NCBI GenBank assembly: GCA_023422835.1
Contig: JAFAGI010000003.1
Location: forward strand, 1-25,831
Direction: 5' to 3'
DNA length: 25,831 nt
From: Bacteroidota bacterium
GTDB taxonomy: Bacteria > Bacteroidota > Bacteroidia > Chitinophagales > Chitinophagaceae
The notes beneath the pieces were generated by a model. It made no database searches. It was not told the origin of the DNA and saw only the letters and a list, made by a program, of their open reading frames with translations. The translations under genes and the position numbers were made by a program. Shown piece after piece: positions 1 to 8,130 of this stretch; positions within the stretch are counted from its first letter, which is position 1; each line of letters begins with the position of its first letter.

Positions 1-2342
1 AATTCTCCTGCTTTATTTTGATATTTCAAAAAAGCTTCCCCTCCGAATCGCGCGTCGCTGTTTACATTTTCGCGTGGCAATGCATATCCTATTTCATTGG
101 GTAAAAGTATATCATATTTTGTACCCAGGAGTCCTGTTCTTTTACGAGTAAAATAATCTACACCTCCGATAAGTTTATTATTAAACAATCCAAAATCCAT
201 ACCTATATCTAGTATTCTACTTTCGAACCAGCTAACATTATCTATAATAATACCCTGATTTCTTAATCTGGCGGCAGTTATGGGAATACCATCCAATACG
301 GCTGTTCCGATATTATATTGATATCCTATCAGATAATCAAAAGGTCCGATACCTATATCGTCATCTCCAAGCACACCGTAGGACGCTCTTAGCTTTAATT
401 CATTTACAACATTTGAATTGCCTAAGATATTGGCAAAGAAAGGTTCTTGGCTAATTCTCCATGCTGCTGAAACGGAAGGGAAATAACCAATGCGCCTGGA
501 CGGAGCAAATTTCCAGGATGCATCTCTTCTGCCGGCTAAATCCAGGTAGTACCTGGAAGCATAGTTATATCCTACGCGCAATACATAGCCTACTCTGGCT
601 TCGGGATCATCATAGTCATTAAAACCATTGCCATCCATATCATTCCAGAATAAAATAGGGAGGTAATTTACTTTGGGTACCGCGTGCTGGAAAGTACCTG
701 TTAACCTTCTTTCTATTCTTTCATTTACAAAAGTGGCCATTACATTATGATCGCCAAATGACCTGTTATAATCTAACTGCCACTGATACACATTATTAAA
801 CACTTTTCCTATAACTCTCTCTCTGTAAGGATTTGAGCTGCCTATTCTTTTTTCATACGTATCTGTATCAGGATGATAGGCATATACATCATACGTATAT
901 TCATGACCATTAACGGTTCTGTCTGCTATGTAATAAGAGTATTTTCCTCTGGCAACAAGCCCTTCTATGCCGGGAATTTGATATTCTCCATTGAAGTTCA
1001 TCTGAAGTACACGCCAATCTTCTCTCCAATACCCCATGATGTCTTTTGTATGCAGTACAAAGTTTTGTGCATTGTGCCCAATATCATTAGGATATAATGG
1101 ATTATTATTAGCATAAGCTCTCTCGGTTGGCCTGTTTCTGAACAAGGCAAATCTTGCATTCCAATAATCATCAACCTCCGGTATTCCCGGATTATCTCTT
1201 GTTTCAATTCTACCATTTATTTGTACACCTACTTTTAGGCGATCAGATATTTTAGCATCCACATTACTTTGAATATTTGTACGGTTAAACTGAAACTCTC
1301 TTTTTTCGCCAAAAACTCCCACCTGATCTACATGTGTGGCAGAAAGATAATAATTAATACGTTCAGAGCCACCCGTAGCGTTTATATTTACAGAGTATTG
1401 CGGAGCGTTTTTGGCTATAATTATTTTTCTCCAGTCTTCGCTATAATAGTCATATTCTTTTCCTTCTTTCCATTTTTGTAATTCTTCAGGTGTTATACCT
1501 GTGCGGCCGTAAAAAGTCATTTCGGCATCTGCCAGACCCGTCATCCACTCATGAGCGTTGGTTGTGTGAGGAAATCTTGACCAGTTTTGCCATCCGTAAT
1601 ACCCTCCTAAATTTAAGGTGCTTTTGTGCCCCGCACGGCCTTTCTTTGTTCTTACGAGCACAACGCCATTAGCAGCTCTGCTACCATAAATAGAAGCTGC
1701 AGCATCTTTCAGTACTGTAATACTTTCAATATCATCCGGTGCAAGGTTATTAAACTGACCAGCATCTTGCTGAATATCATCAATAATAAATAAAGGATTG
1801 CCCATCCCCCGTATTTGTATATTCGCGCTTGCTCCGGGCCTTCCATCCGGCATTCTGAAAGATACTCCCGGCATTTTACCTGCCAATGCCGTGCTTACTG
1901 TAGCACCGCCATGTACACGGGCAATATCATCTGCAGAAACTGTAGCAATTGCACTTGTCACATCTTCTCTTCTTCTTGTACCGTAGCCTATTACAACTAC
2001 ATCACTTAAGGTGGAATCGGCTCCTTCCGTTAGTGTAATTGACAATTGCTGATTACTACCTAATGTAATTTCCTGACGCACGTAACCTAATAACGTAAAT
2101 GACAAGCGGTCTCCGCGGGAAGCAATAATAGAAAATTCCCCGCTATTACTGGTAACAACCCCTTTAGGTGTGCCCACTATTTGTACAGACACACCAGGAA
2201 GCGGTTCACTATTTTGATTAAAGACCGTGCCTTGATAATTTAAAGAATTAGTATTTTGCGCAAAAATTGTAGAAGAACAGCTAACCAAACAAAATATACC
2301 AATGGTTATTTTAATTCTTAAACGTTTAAACAAATTCTTCAT
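1..2342 (-). CDS. SusC-like TonB-dependent outer-membrane transporter (left PUL), C-terminus beyond the window edge
   Basis: Reading leftwards from an ATG at 2342-2340, the frame stays open for about 780 codons to base 1, so the stop lies outside the window. The N-terminus (MKNLFKRLRIKI, then a hydrophobic stretch ending SSTIFAQ) is a signal peptide. Residues about 35-110 form the carboxypeptidase-D-like regulatory domain (GTVFNQNSEPLPGVSVQIVG, GEFSI, FTLLGYV) typical of SusC proteins. A TonB-box-like DVVVIGYG and the plug domain follow (IQIRGMGNPLFIIDD, DDIESITVLKDAAASIYGSR, ANGVVLVRTKKG), then beta-barrel strands. The family forms the outer-membrane pore of the SusCD complex and imports oligosaccharides using TonB energy. 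Its SusD partner would be expected left of the window. A direct-repeat operator candidate lies about 77 bases upstream of the start. The family is certain; the substrate cannot be read from the sequence. Confidence 0.95.
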   Translation of the reverse strand, partial: MKNLFKRLRIKITIGIFCLVSCSSTIFAQNTNSLNYQGTVFNQNSEPLPGVSVQIVGTPKGVVTSNSGEFSIIASRGDRLSFTLLGYVRQEITLGSNQQLSITLTEGADSTLSDVVVIGYGTRRREDVTSAIATVSADDIARVHGGATVSTALAGKMPGVSFRMPDGRPGASANIQIRGMGNPLFIIDDIQQDAGQFNNLAPDDIESITVLKDAAASIYGSRAANGVVLVRTKKGRAGHKSTLNLGGYYGWQNWSRFPHTTNAHEWMTGLADAEMTFYGRTGITPEELQKWKEGKEYDYYSEDWRKIIIAKNAPQYSVNINATGGSERINYYLSATHVDQVGVFGEKREFQFNRTNIQSNVDAKISDRLKVGVQINGRIETRDNPGIPEVDDYWNARFALFRNRPTERAYANNNPLYPNDIGHNAQNFVLHTKDIMGYWREDWRVLQMNFNGEYQIPGIEGLVARGKYSYYIADRTVNGHEYTYDVYAYHPDTDTYEKRIGSSNPYRERVIGKVFNNVYQWQLDYNRSFGDHNVMATFVNERIERRLTGTFQHAVPKVNYLPILFWNDMDGNGFNDYDDPEARVGYVLRVGYNYASRYYLDLAGRRDASWKFAPSRRIGYFPSVSAAWRISQEPFFANILGNSNVVNELKLRASYGVLGDDDIGIGPFDYLIGYQYNIGTAVLDGIPITAARLRNQGIIIDNVSWFESRILDIGMDFGLFNNKLIGGVDYFTRKRTGLLGTKYDILLPNEIGYALPRENVNSDARFGGEAFLKYQNKAGE

Positions 2343-2644
2343 AGAAAAGATTTTAACTTTAAATTTTTAAATTTAACAATCAAATTTCTATTTTTTAATA
2401 ATTATTTAATATGCATATTGTCTCATTTTTTAACTAATTTGTCTCAAACAAATCATCAACCATCACAAAAATGTGAGATAATGCTATAATATATCTATTA
2501 TCGTTAGTTTAATCGTCCCACACAACCTTGTAATCAAAAGCATTGATAAGTGTGCAGAAAGAACTCAGTGGTGAGTTACTCTTTTAATATGATTAAAGCA
2601 CTGCGATATTGAAGTACGGAAGTAATAGAAAAGCAATCACAATA
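2343..2644. promoter_or_regulatory. Intergenic region upstream of the left SusC
   Basis: These 302 bases between the end of the GH93-like gene and the start of the left SusC carry no convincing ORF. They hold the direct-repeat operator candidate at 2411-2451 (separate entry) and a short inverted repeat TCACA-aaaa-TGTGA at 2463-2476. The stretch 2343-2410 is very A/T rich, with a near-palindromic TTAAATTTAAAAATTTAA. I looked for the Bacteroidota -7/-33 promoter (TAnnTTTG / TTTG) and found only imperfect matches. SusC transcription probably begins in this interval, but the exact site cannot be read. Confidence 0.6.
2411..2451 (-). promoter_or_regulatory. Candidate operator: TGTCTCA direct repeats, 21-base period
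   Basis: TGTCTCA occurs at 2419-2425 and 2440-2446, a start-to-start distance of 21 bases or two helical turns, preceded by ATGCAT at 2411-2416. By eye, 36 of the 41 bases match a second copy at 4083-4123 in front of the sensor kinase, with identical internal spacing. Direct repeats of this spacing are what a dimeric AraC-type response regulator binds. The site ends about 70 bases upstream of the SusC start codon, a sensible activator position. The repeat is directly visible; binding by the adjacent regulator is inference. Confidence 0.6.
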
Positions 2645-3814
2645 TTATTTTATTTGTCCTTTTATCATCCAAATTGCATTGTAATCATTAAATGCATTGG
2701 TAGCAGTAAGGGCAATAATGGTTTTATTGTCATTTAATATTACGAATGAATTCCACAGTGCAGATTTGTCGTTGGGAATGCGAAAAGGCGGATCGAGTAT
2801 CCTGAACTTATTAAATTCTTTATCGAACGATACCATATAAAAAGTAGACAAGTTCCATTTATGGGTTCTTTTATACGTTGTCTGGAAAGACAAAAAAAAT
2901 TCTCCGGTATTTAACTGGCGCAGGAAAGGTGCTCCTGCATATATCTCTTTTGAAAAAATATTTCTTAGCAGCTTCTTTCTTTTTTGGCTATGCTCATTTA
3001 ATATTTCTCCCGTCCAGGGTAAAGCTGTCGTGAGTACAGATGGCTTAAATTCACCGCCATCGGAGTTATCCTCGATCGAAAAGACCAACTTACCGATATT
3101 GTCAATGATCGGCACAGGCATGCCGTCTCTTGCGTTTTTTGCAAAGCTTATGATATTCGGCGTGCTGCTCCAGGTATTGCCGTTGTCTGATGATTTTAGT
3201 ACCGATATATTTTGCTCGTTGCTTTGCGTATAAATGGCTTCATTGGAAAAAAACAAATAAAGACTAATATCGGGAAGCTGTACCATTGCAGGCTCCCAGC
3301 ATCCGTTTTCAAAATGATACCCGCCTTTGTAAAGTATTCTTTCTTCAGACCAGTTTTTGCCTTTATCACTAGTTTTCTTTATAGCAATGGAGAATTGTTT
3401 GGCCGGATCATATCCATTATTGCTGTTTTGTGCGGGGCGCAAATTATAAGCAATTATTATTTCGCCGTTTTTAAGTACTATAATTTCCGGTACTGTTGCA
3501 TTTATATTATCTCTACGCTGGGCAATCAACCGGTCGTTCTGCCAGGTTTCGCCCAAGTCGTTGCTGCTATTCATATACACATTTCCATTGCATTCATATA
3601 CATACATTAAATCGTTGTTAGACAACTGTATCATGCGCGGATAAGAATAATAACCCTGAGAAAAACTGCTATTAATTAATTGTTTACGGGAAGTTTCCAG
3701 CCATTCTATTTCGGGAAGCAAATAGCTGGAATTTTCACTAGGTGATTTCTGGCTAACATACTTACCACATCCCACCGAGACTAGTACCATGTATAGTACA
3801 TATAAATATTTCAT
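2645..3814 (-). CDS. GH93-like exo-arabinanase / sialidase-fold BNR-repeat lipoprotein
   Basis: A 389-residue protein starting MKYLYVLYMVLVSVGC; the lipobox cysteine is residue 16, so it is probably a surface or periplasmic lipoprotein. Three Asp-box (BNR) repeats are visible: SNDLGETW (84-91), SDKGKNW (149-155) and SSDNGNTW (208-215), marking a six-bladed beta-propeller. The blocks CWEPAMVQLPD (172-182) and ARDGMPVPIID followed by FSIED (228-249) resemble the conserved WEP and GMP...E segments I associate with GH93 exo-1,5-alpha-L-arabinanases. E174 and E248 are then the candidate catalytic pair. There is no FRIP motif, so a true sialidase (GH33) is less likely. The gene stands alone between the left SusC and the divergent regulator, and a repeated leader module precedes its start codon. 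The fold is fairly sure; the family assignment is tentative. Confidence 0.75.
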   Translation of the reverse strand: MKYLYVLYMVLVSVGCGKYVSQKSPSENSSYLLPEIEWLETSRKQLINSSFSQGYYSYPRMIQLSNNDLMYVYECNGNVYMNSSNDLGETWQNDRLIAQRRDNINATVPEIIVLKNGEIIIAYNLRPAQNSNNGYDPAKQFSIAIKKTSDKGKNWSEERILYKGGYHFENGCWEPAMVQLPDISLYLFFSNEAIYTQSNEQNISVLKSSDNGNTWSSTPNIISFAKNARDGMPVPIIDNIGKLVFSIEDNSDGGEFKPSVLTTALPWTGEILNEHSQKRKKLLRNIFSKEIYAGAPFLRQLNTGEFFLSFQTTYKRTHKWNLSTFYMVSFDKEFNKFRILDPPFRIPNDKSALWNSFVILNDNKTIIALTATNAFNDYNAIWMIKGQIK

Positions 3815-3901
3815 GTGTTAATATTTAATTTTTTTTGTTTGCCACACGGAATAACCTTTATTCATTCGCCGTTGGTATACAATATTGTTTAGCTATTTCA
3901 T
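3815..3901 (-). promoter_or_regulatory. Repeated leader module, copy A (before the GH93-like gene)
   Basis: On the minus strand this leader begins ATGAAATAG (a three-codon Met-Lys-stop micro-ORF). It continues with ACCAAC and CGAATGAATAAAGGTTATTC, and reaches the real start ATGAAATAT 87 bases later. A matching module of 90 bases lies before SusD at 24650-24739. The core at 3849-3863 is a perfect hairpin, GAATAA-CCT-TTATTC on the plus strand. The second micro-ORF (3865-3818) reads MNKGYSVWQTKKIKY and ends 3 bases before the main start codon, a layout that would allow translational coupling. What is visible is the repetition and its position; a regulatory role is inference. Confidence 0.55.
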
Positions 3902-4082
3902 TTCGTTTTTTAGTTATTATGACTAATGCAAAATGCCTCTGCTGCTTCATTAATGAAAAAATTTAAGCTATTATTTGTATTTTACACAAAATTGCAGTGG
4001 TACTTTAAGAGTAAATATGAACAAGTTTAATATAGATGTTAACACTCGCAAGCGAAGTTCTTGCTTGTGCAATTGTATGGCT
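3902..4082. promoter_or_regulatory. Divergent intergenic region between GH93-like gene and sensor kinase
   Basis: This is the remaining spacer between the two divergent transcription units, if the sensor kinase starts at TTG 4135. It should contain the minus-strand promoter of the GH93-like gene and the plus-strand promoter of the two-component pair. It is A/T rich, with no recognisable gene or strong match to the Bacteroidota promoter consensus. If the kinase instead starts at ATG 4036, bases 4036-4082 are coding. Confidence 0.4.
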
Positions 4083-4123
4083 ATGCATTTTTTCTCATTT
4101 ATTAATTAATTTGTCTCAATCAA
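4083..4123 (+). promoter_or_regulatory. Second copy of the direct-repeat operator, in the sensor-kinase leader
   Basis: ATGCAT at 4083-4088 is followed by TTTCTCA at 4091-4097 and TGTCTCA at 4112-4118. The 21-base period and the 8-base offset from ATGCAT are the same as at 2411-2451. By eye 36 of 41 positions agree, and after a 2-base gap the similarity continues to ATCAAC in both. The copy ends about 11 bases before the TTG start preferred here for the sensor kinase. That suggests autoregulation, with the regulator binding close to its own translation start. If the kinase starts at ATG 4036 this segment would be coding, and the match would need another explanation. Confidence 0.55.
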
Positions 4124-4134
4124 CACACATCAAC

Positions 4135-7100
4135 TTGAACAGATTTTTAAAATATTGCTTCAACATATACGTTATAGTTAGTTTTTATAGCGGATATGCT
4201 CAACCTTATTATTGCAAACACTTTGAAATAAAAGACGGCTTATCTAACAATACGGCTATGTGTTTACTACAAGATTCTAAAGGCTTTGTATGGATAGGAA
4301 CAAAAGATATGGTAAACAGATATGATGGCACAAAATTTAAAACTTTTGCCTTAGAGCCCTTTCTCACTTCTTCCATAAGACATTTGTACGAAGATTCTAA
4401 AAAAATATTATGGGTGGGCACAGAAAACGGTTTGTATGCTTATAACGAAAACAAAGAAACCTTTAACCTGGTTAAAGAGACCGTGAATACAAATATCTTT
4501 TCGATAACCGAAGACCTGCATGATAACAATATTATATTCATCGCCGACTTTAGCCTGTTCAAAATAAAAAATAATGTTGTAAACAAAATAGATTTAAAAA
4601 CGCCGTTAACTACTTTTTGCAGTTTTGATAAGCATACGGTATGGATAGGTAATACCAACAGCAAATTAATCAAATACAACTTTATAGATAATTCAGCAGA
4701 GCAATACGATCTGACCCACAATGGCATTATCAACAATGGCATGTGGATAGAAAAACTGTATAAGCTCAACGACAGCATTTTATTGGTAGGCACTACAGCA
4801 CATGGGGCCAAAGCATTTAACACCAAAATAAAAAAATCTACAGACATTATTACCAAGAGCAGCAACGGGAAAAACCTGTATATAAGAGACTTTTTAAAGG
4901 TATCTGACAAGGAAATATGGATAGCTACGGAAAATGGTATTTATATTTTATATCCCAAAACCAACAACTATATAAATCTTGTAAAAAATTACAATGACCC
5001 TTTTTCAATTAGCGATAATGCAGTATACGGCCTGATCAAAGACAAAGAAGGCGGTATATGGGCGAGCACCTATTTCGGTGGTGTAAATTATTTTCCAAAG
5101 CCCTATAATAAATTTGAAAAATTCTTTCCGAAACAAAGAGAAAACTCTGTAAGTGGCAATGCAGTAAGAGAAATAGTAAAAGATAACAACGGCAATTTAT
5201 GGATAGGAACAGAAGATAACGGACTTAACAAATTTGACCCGAAGACAAATAAGTTCACCCATTACAGGTCAGGTAAAAATGGTATAAGTTCTTCTAATAT
5301 TCACGGTCTGGTTGTAGTAGATAACGAGTTATGGATAGGAACTTTTGATCAGGGGCTTGACGTTATGGATCTGCATTCAGAAAAAATTATCAGGCATTAC
5401 CAATATGGATCAGGGAAACATGATTTGAAAAGTAATTTTGTACACTCTTTAGCGAAAACAAAAAACAAAAAAATTATAGTTGCTACTACCAATGCCATTT
5501 TCACATATAACAAAAACAACAATAATTTTGACATTATACCGCATATGCCTGCGGATATATTTTATGCTTCCCTGCTGGTAGACAATACAGGCAAGATCTG
5601 GAGCGGAACTTTTAATAATGGCTTGTACACCATTGATTTGGAAGATAAGGTTGTGAACAGGGTGAGATTTCCTTTGAATAATAAAGACGATATACTGATT
5701 GAAAAAAGAATTACAGATATTTACCAGGATAGCGAAAACAATATCTGGATAGCCACCGAGTCATGCCTGTATAAATATTATCCTGCAAAAAAGGTATTTA
5801 AAGAATATTCAACCAGGAACGGTTTGCCCGCTAATCTTATTTATTCAATAAAAGAAGACAACAATCAAGTAATGTGGATAAGCACCTCCAAAGGCCTGGC
5901 CAGCCTTGGCCTGGCGGATAATAGCATAAAAATCTACAATAGGAATAACGACCTTTTATACGAGCAATTTAATTACAAATCATCTTTTAAGGATGATAAT
6001 GGAGATATGTATTTCGGTGGCATAAAAGGCATGATAAGATTTAACCCTGAAAACTTTTTGGTTGATACATTTAATCCTCCATTGTATATTACAGGTTTCC
6101 AAATATCCAATAAAGAAGTTGGCATCGGGAATGAGAAAAATGCCAAACTTAAAAAATCTATTATCCTTACAGACAATATAATACTTAAACATGATGAATC
6201 TACTTTTAGCATTGACTTTGCCGCACTTGAATTTTCCTCATCAGAAAATATTCAGTACGCTTATATGCTGGAAGGACTAGATAAGGAATGGACTTACCTC
6301 GATGCGAACAGGAGAGTGTATTATACCAATCTTCCCGCAGGCGTGTATTATTTCAAAGTGAAATCCACCAACAGCAACGGCGCTTGGAGTAATAATGAAA
6401 GGCGCTTGCAACTCAATATACTGCCCCCTTTCTGGAAATCAAACTTCGCCTATTTAATTTATACGCTGCTGGTAGCGGCTTCTCTGTACCTGGTTTATAG
6501 TTTCTTCAGTGAAAAAAATCTGCAAAAAAGGGCTATATTGAATATACAAAGAGAAAAAGAACTGTACCAGTCAAAGATTGATTTCTTTACACAGGTAGCA
6601 CATGAGATCCGTACACCACTGACCCTGATCAAAGGCCCATTGGAAAAGATAATGAAAAAAAGCAACATCCCGGATGATGTGGGTAAATATATCGTGATCA
6701 TGGACCGCAACACACAAAGGCTTTTATCTCTTACCAACGAATTATTGAACTTCAGGGAAATAGAGACCAATAAATTCTCGCTCACATTTACCAAACTCAA
6801 CATTACAGACATAGTATTATCGGTGATTGAAAGATACCAGGATGCAATAGATCAGAAAGATATCATGCTCAAACGCAACATCCCCGATAAGGATATATTT
6901 GCTTTTGCAGACCACGAAGCGATGACAAAGATCATCAGCAATTTACTGAATAATGCTTTGAAATACGGTGAAAGCCTGATCGTTGTTTCACTTGGTCATT
7001 CAAACGAAAAAAATGAAGTTTATATAAGTGTCAGCAACGACGGCAAAAAGATTCCTGCTGAGCTCAAAGACAGAATATTTGAACCTTTTTTCCGTACAAA

Positions 7101-7257
7101 AAACACCAAAGAAACGGGCAGCGGCATTGGGCTTACTCTGGCCAGATCATTGGCTGAATTGCACAATGGTTCCCTAAATTTTATTAATTTACGGGAGAAT
7201 TTAAACACATTCGAACTCATAATACCTGACCACATTAACAAAGAAAAAGAATCATGA
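4135..7257 (+). CDS. SusC-operon-type sensor histidine kinase with periplasmic beta-propeller sensor (half of a split HTCS)
   Basis: A membrane sensor kinase. Residue numbers here count from ATG 4036. Residues about 55-730 contain repeated propeller blades (FVWIGTKDMVNRYDG, ILWVGTENGLY, GGIWASTYFGGVNYF, LWIGTEDNGLNKF), i.e. two Reg_prop-type propellers. A Y_Y_Y domain follows (YAYMLEGLDKEWTYLDANRR to about 795), then one membrane helix (about 804-825). The HisKA motif is VAHEIRTPLTLI, with the phospho-acceptor His at 856. The HATPase has an N box (NLLNNALKYGE), SNDGKKIP, FEPFF and GSGIGLTLAR. The family senses oligosaccharides in the periplasm. I prefer the TTG start at 4135 because it gives a clean signal peptide (MNRFLKYCFNIYVIVSFYSGYA) and leaves the duplicated operator non-coding; ATG 4036 (1073 residues) is the alternative. 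It overlaps the response regulator by 4 bases. Confidence 0.9.
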   Translation: MNRFLKYCFNIYVIVSFYSGYAQPYYCKHFEIKDGLSNNTAMCLLQDSKGFVWIGTKDMVNRYDGTKFKTFALEPFLTSSIRHLYEDSKKILWVGTENGLYAYNENKETFNLVKETVNTNIFSITEDLHDNNIIFIADFSLFKIKNNVVNKIDLKTPLTTFCSFDKHTVWIGNTNSKLIKYNFIDNSAEQYDLTHNGIINNGMWIEKLYKLNDSILLVGTTAHGAKAFNTKIKKSTDIITKSSNGKNLYIRDFLKVSDKEIWIATENGIYILYPKTNNYINLVKNYNDPFSISDNAVYGLIKDKEGGIWASTYFGGVNYFPKPYNKFEKFFPKQRENSVSGNAVREIVKDNNGNLWIGTEDNGLNKFDPKTNKFTHYRSGKNGISSSNIHGLVVVDNELWIGTFDQGLDVMDLHSEKIIRHYQYGSGKHDLKSNFVHSLAKTKNKKIIVATTNAIFTYNKNNNNFDIIPHMPADIFYASLLVDNTGKIWSGTFNNGLYTIDLEDKVVNRVRFPLNNKDDILIEKRITDIYQDSENNIWIATESCLYKYYPAKKVFKEYSTRNGLPANLIYSIKEDNNQVMWISTSKGLASLGLADNSIKIYNRNNDLLYEQFNYKSSFKDDNGDMYFGGIKGMIRFNPENFLVDTFNPPLYITGFQISNKEVGIGNEKNAKLKKSIILTDNIILKHDESTFSIDFAALEFSSSENIQYAYMLEGLDKEWTYLDANRRVYYTNLPAGVYYFKVKSTNSNGAWSNNERRLQLNILPPFWKSNFAYLIYTLLVAASLYLVYSFFSEKNLQKRAILNIQREKELYQSKIDFFTQVAHEIRTPLTLIKGPLEKIMKKSNIPDDVGKYIVIMDRNTQRLLSLTNELLNFREIETNKFSLTFTKLNITDIVLSVIERYQDAIDQKDIMLKRNIPDKDIFAFADHEAMTKIISNLLNNALKYGESLIVVSLGHSNEKNEVYISVSNDGKKIPAELKDRIFEPFFRTKNTKETGSGIGLTLARSLAELHNGSLNFINLRENLNTFELIIPDHINKEKES

Positions 7258-8036
7258 CAGAAGTGAAAGTGTTCAGCACTATTTTGCTGATAGATGACAA
7301 TGAAGATCTGCTGGAATTCTTATCTGACGATCTTGCTGAGGAATATAATGTATTGGCAGCCACGAATGGCAGCGAAGCGCTGAAAATGATGGAAGAACAT
7401 AGTATTGATTTAATCATCAGTGACATCATGATGCCCGTAATGGATGGGATGGAGCTTTGTGAAACAATAAAAAATGATGTAGAGCTGAGCCATATTCCCG
7501 TAATACTACTTACCGCTAAAAATACATTGGAATCTAAAATCAGCGGGCTTAACTCCGGTGCAGATGCTTATGTAGAAAAACCTTTTTCTCCCGAATACCT
7601 GCGTGCACAAATTGGAAGTTTGCTTAAAAACAGGAATAAAATAAAAGAATATTTTATTAATTCGCCGCTTACGCATATTAAAAGCATTGCGCATTCCAGA
7701 TCCGATGAAATATTCTTAGAAGAGCTTAACCGTATTATTTTAGAAAACATCTCGGATATAAACCTGGATGTGAATCAGCTTGCTATCTTCATGAATATGA
7801 GCCGGCCTACTTTGTACAGGAAAATCAAATCCATATCAGATCTCACTCCCAATGAGATGATCAACATTACAAGGCTTAAACAGGCCGCGGTTTTATTGGC
7901 TGAGGACAACCTGCGAATCAATGAGATTTACAATGTTGTTGGTTACAGCTCGCCTTCACAGTTCGGCAGAAACTTCCAGAAACAATTTAAAATGACGCCT
8001 TCCGAATACATCAGATCGCTCCGAAGCGCGAATTGA
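7254..8036 (+). CDS. AraC-type response regulator (other half of the split HTCS)
   Basis: A 260-residue transcription factor. Residues about 8-125 form the receiver domain: acidic pocket LLIDDNEDLL (11-20), phospho-acceptor D57 in IISDIMMPVMDG, conserved T in LLTAKN, and K109 in VEKPF. Residues about 160-258 form a two-helix-turn-helix AraC domain, with LAIFMNMSRPTLYRKIKSI and the family signature VGYSSPSQFGRNFQKQFKMTPSEYI. The start ATG overlaps the kinase stop (ATGA), implying coupled translation and equal amounts. In Bacteroides these modules usually form one polypeptide of about 1,300 residues; kinase plus regulator here sum to about the same length. Its likely targets are the direct-repeat sites at 2411-2451 and 4083-4123 (inference). 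Confidence 0.93.
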   Translation: MTEVKVFSTILLIDDNEDLLEFLSDDLAEEYNVLAATNGSEALKMMEEHSIDLIISDIMMPVMDGMELCETIKNDVELSHIPVILLTAKNTLESKISGLNSGADAYVEKPFSPEYLRAQIGSLLKNRNKIKEYFINSPLTHIKSIAHSRSDEIFLEELNRIILENISDINLDVNQLAIFMNMSRPTLYRKIKSISDLTPNEMINITRLKQAAVLLAEDNLRINEIYNVVGYSSPSQFGRNFQKQFKMTPSEYIRSLRSAN

Positions 8037-8075
8037 TAAAAGCAAGAATTATAACTTCATAGCATAGCTTGTAAT

Positions 8076-8103
8076 GCGGCAGCAGTAAAGCCTTGCTGCC
8101 CGC
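8076..8103. terminator. Hairpin between convergent genes, possible terminator
   Basis: GGCAGCA (8078-8084) pairs with TGCTGCC (8094-8100) around a 9-base loop, extended by GC/GC across one bulged C. It lies in the 94-base gap between the convergent response regulator and acetylesterase genes, where a two-way terminator is expected. No U-tract follows directly on either strand. A weaker CCCA/TGGG stem at 8116-8129 runs into CTTATTTTT on the plus strand. Location supports a terminator more than the sequence does. Confidence 0.35.
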
Positions 8104-8130
8104 AGCAAAGCCTTACCCATAAACTTGGGC

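Noticed and set aside
2341..2420. Bacteroidota -33/-7 promoter upstream of the left SusC
   Set aside because: TAGAAATTTG is close to TAnnTTTG but has the wrong internal spacing, and no -33 TTTG stands at the right distance.
2645..3814. Sialidase (GH33) annotation for the BNR-repeat protein
   Set aside because: Asp boxes are present, but no FRIP motif or arginine triad could be placed. The WEP and GMP...E blocks fit GH93 better.
4440..4910. 156-codon ORF antisense to the sensor kinase
   Set aside because: It opposes propeller repeats whose sense frame is clearly conserved; leucine-rich shadow sequence.
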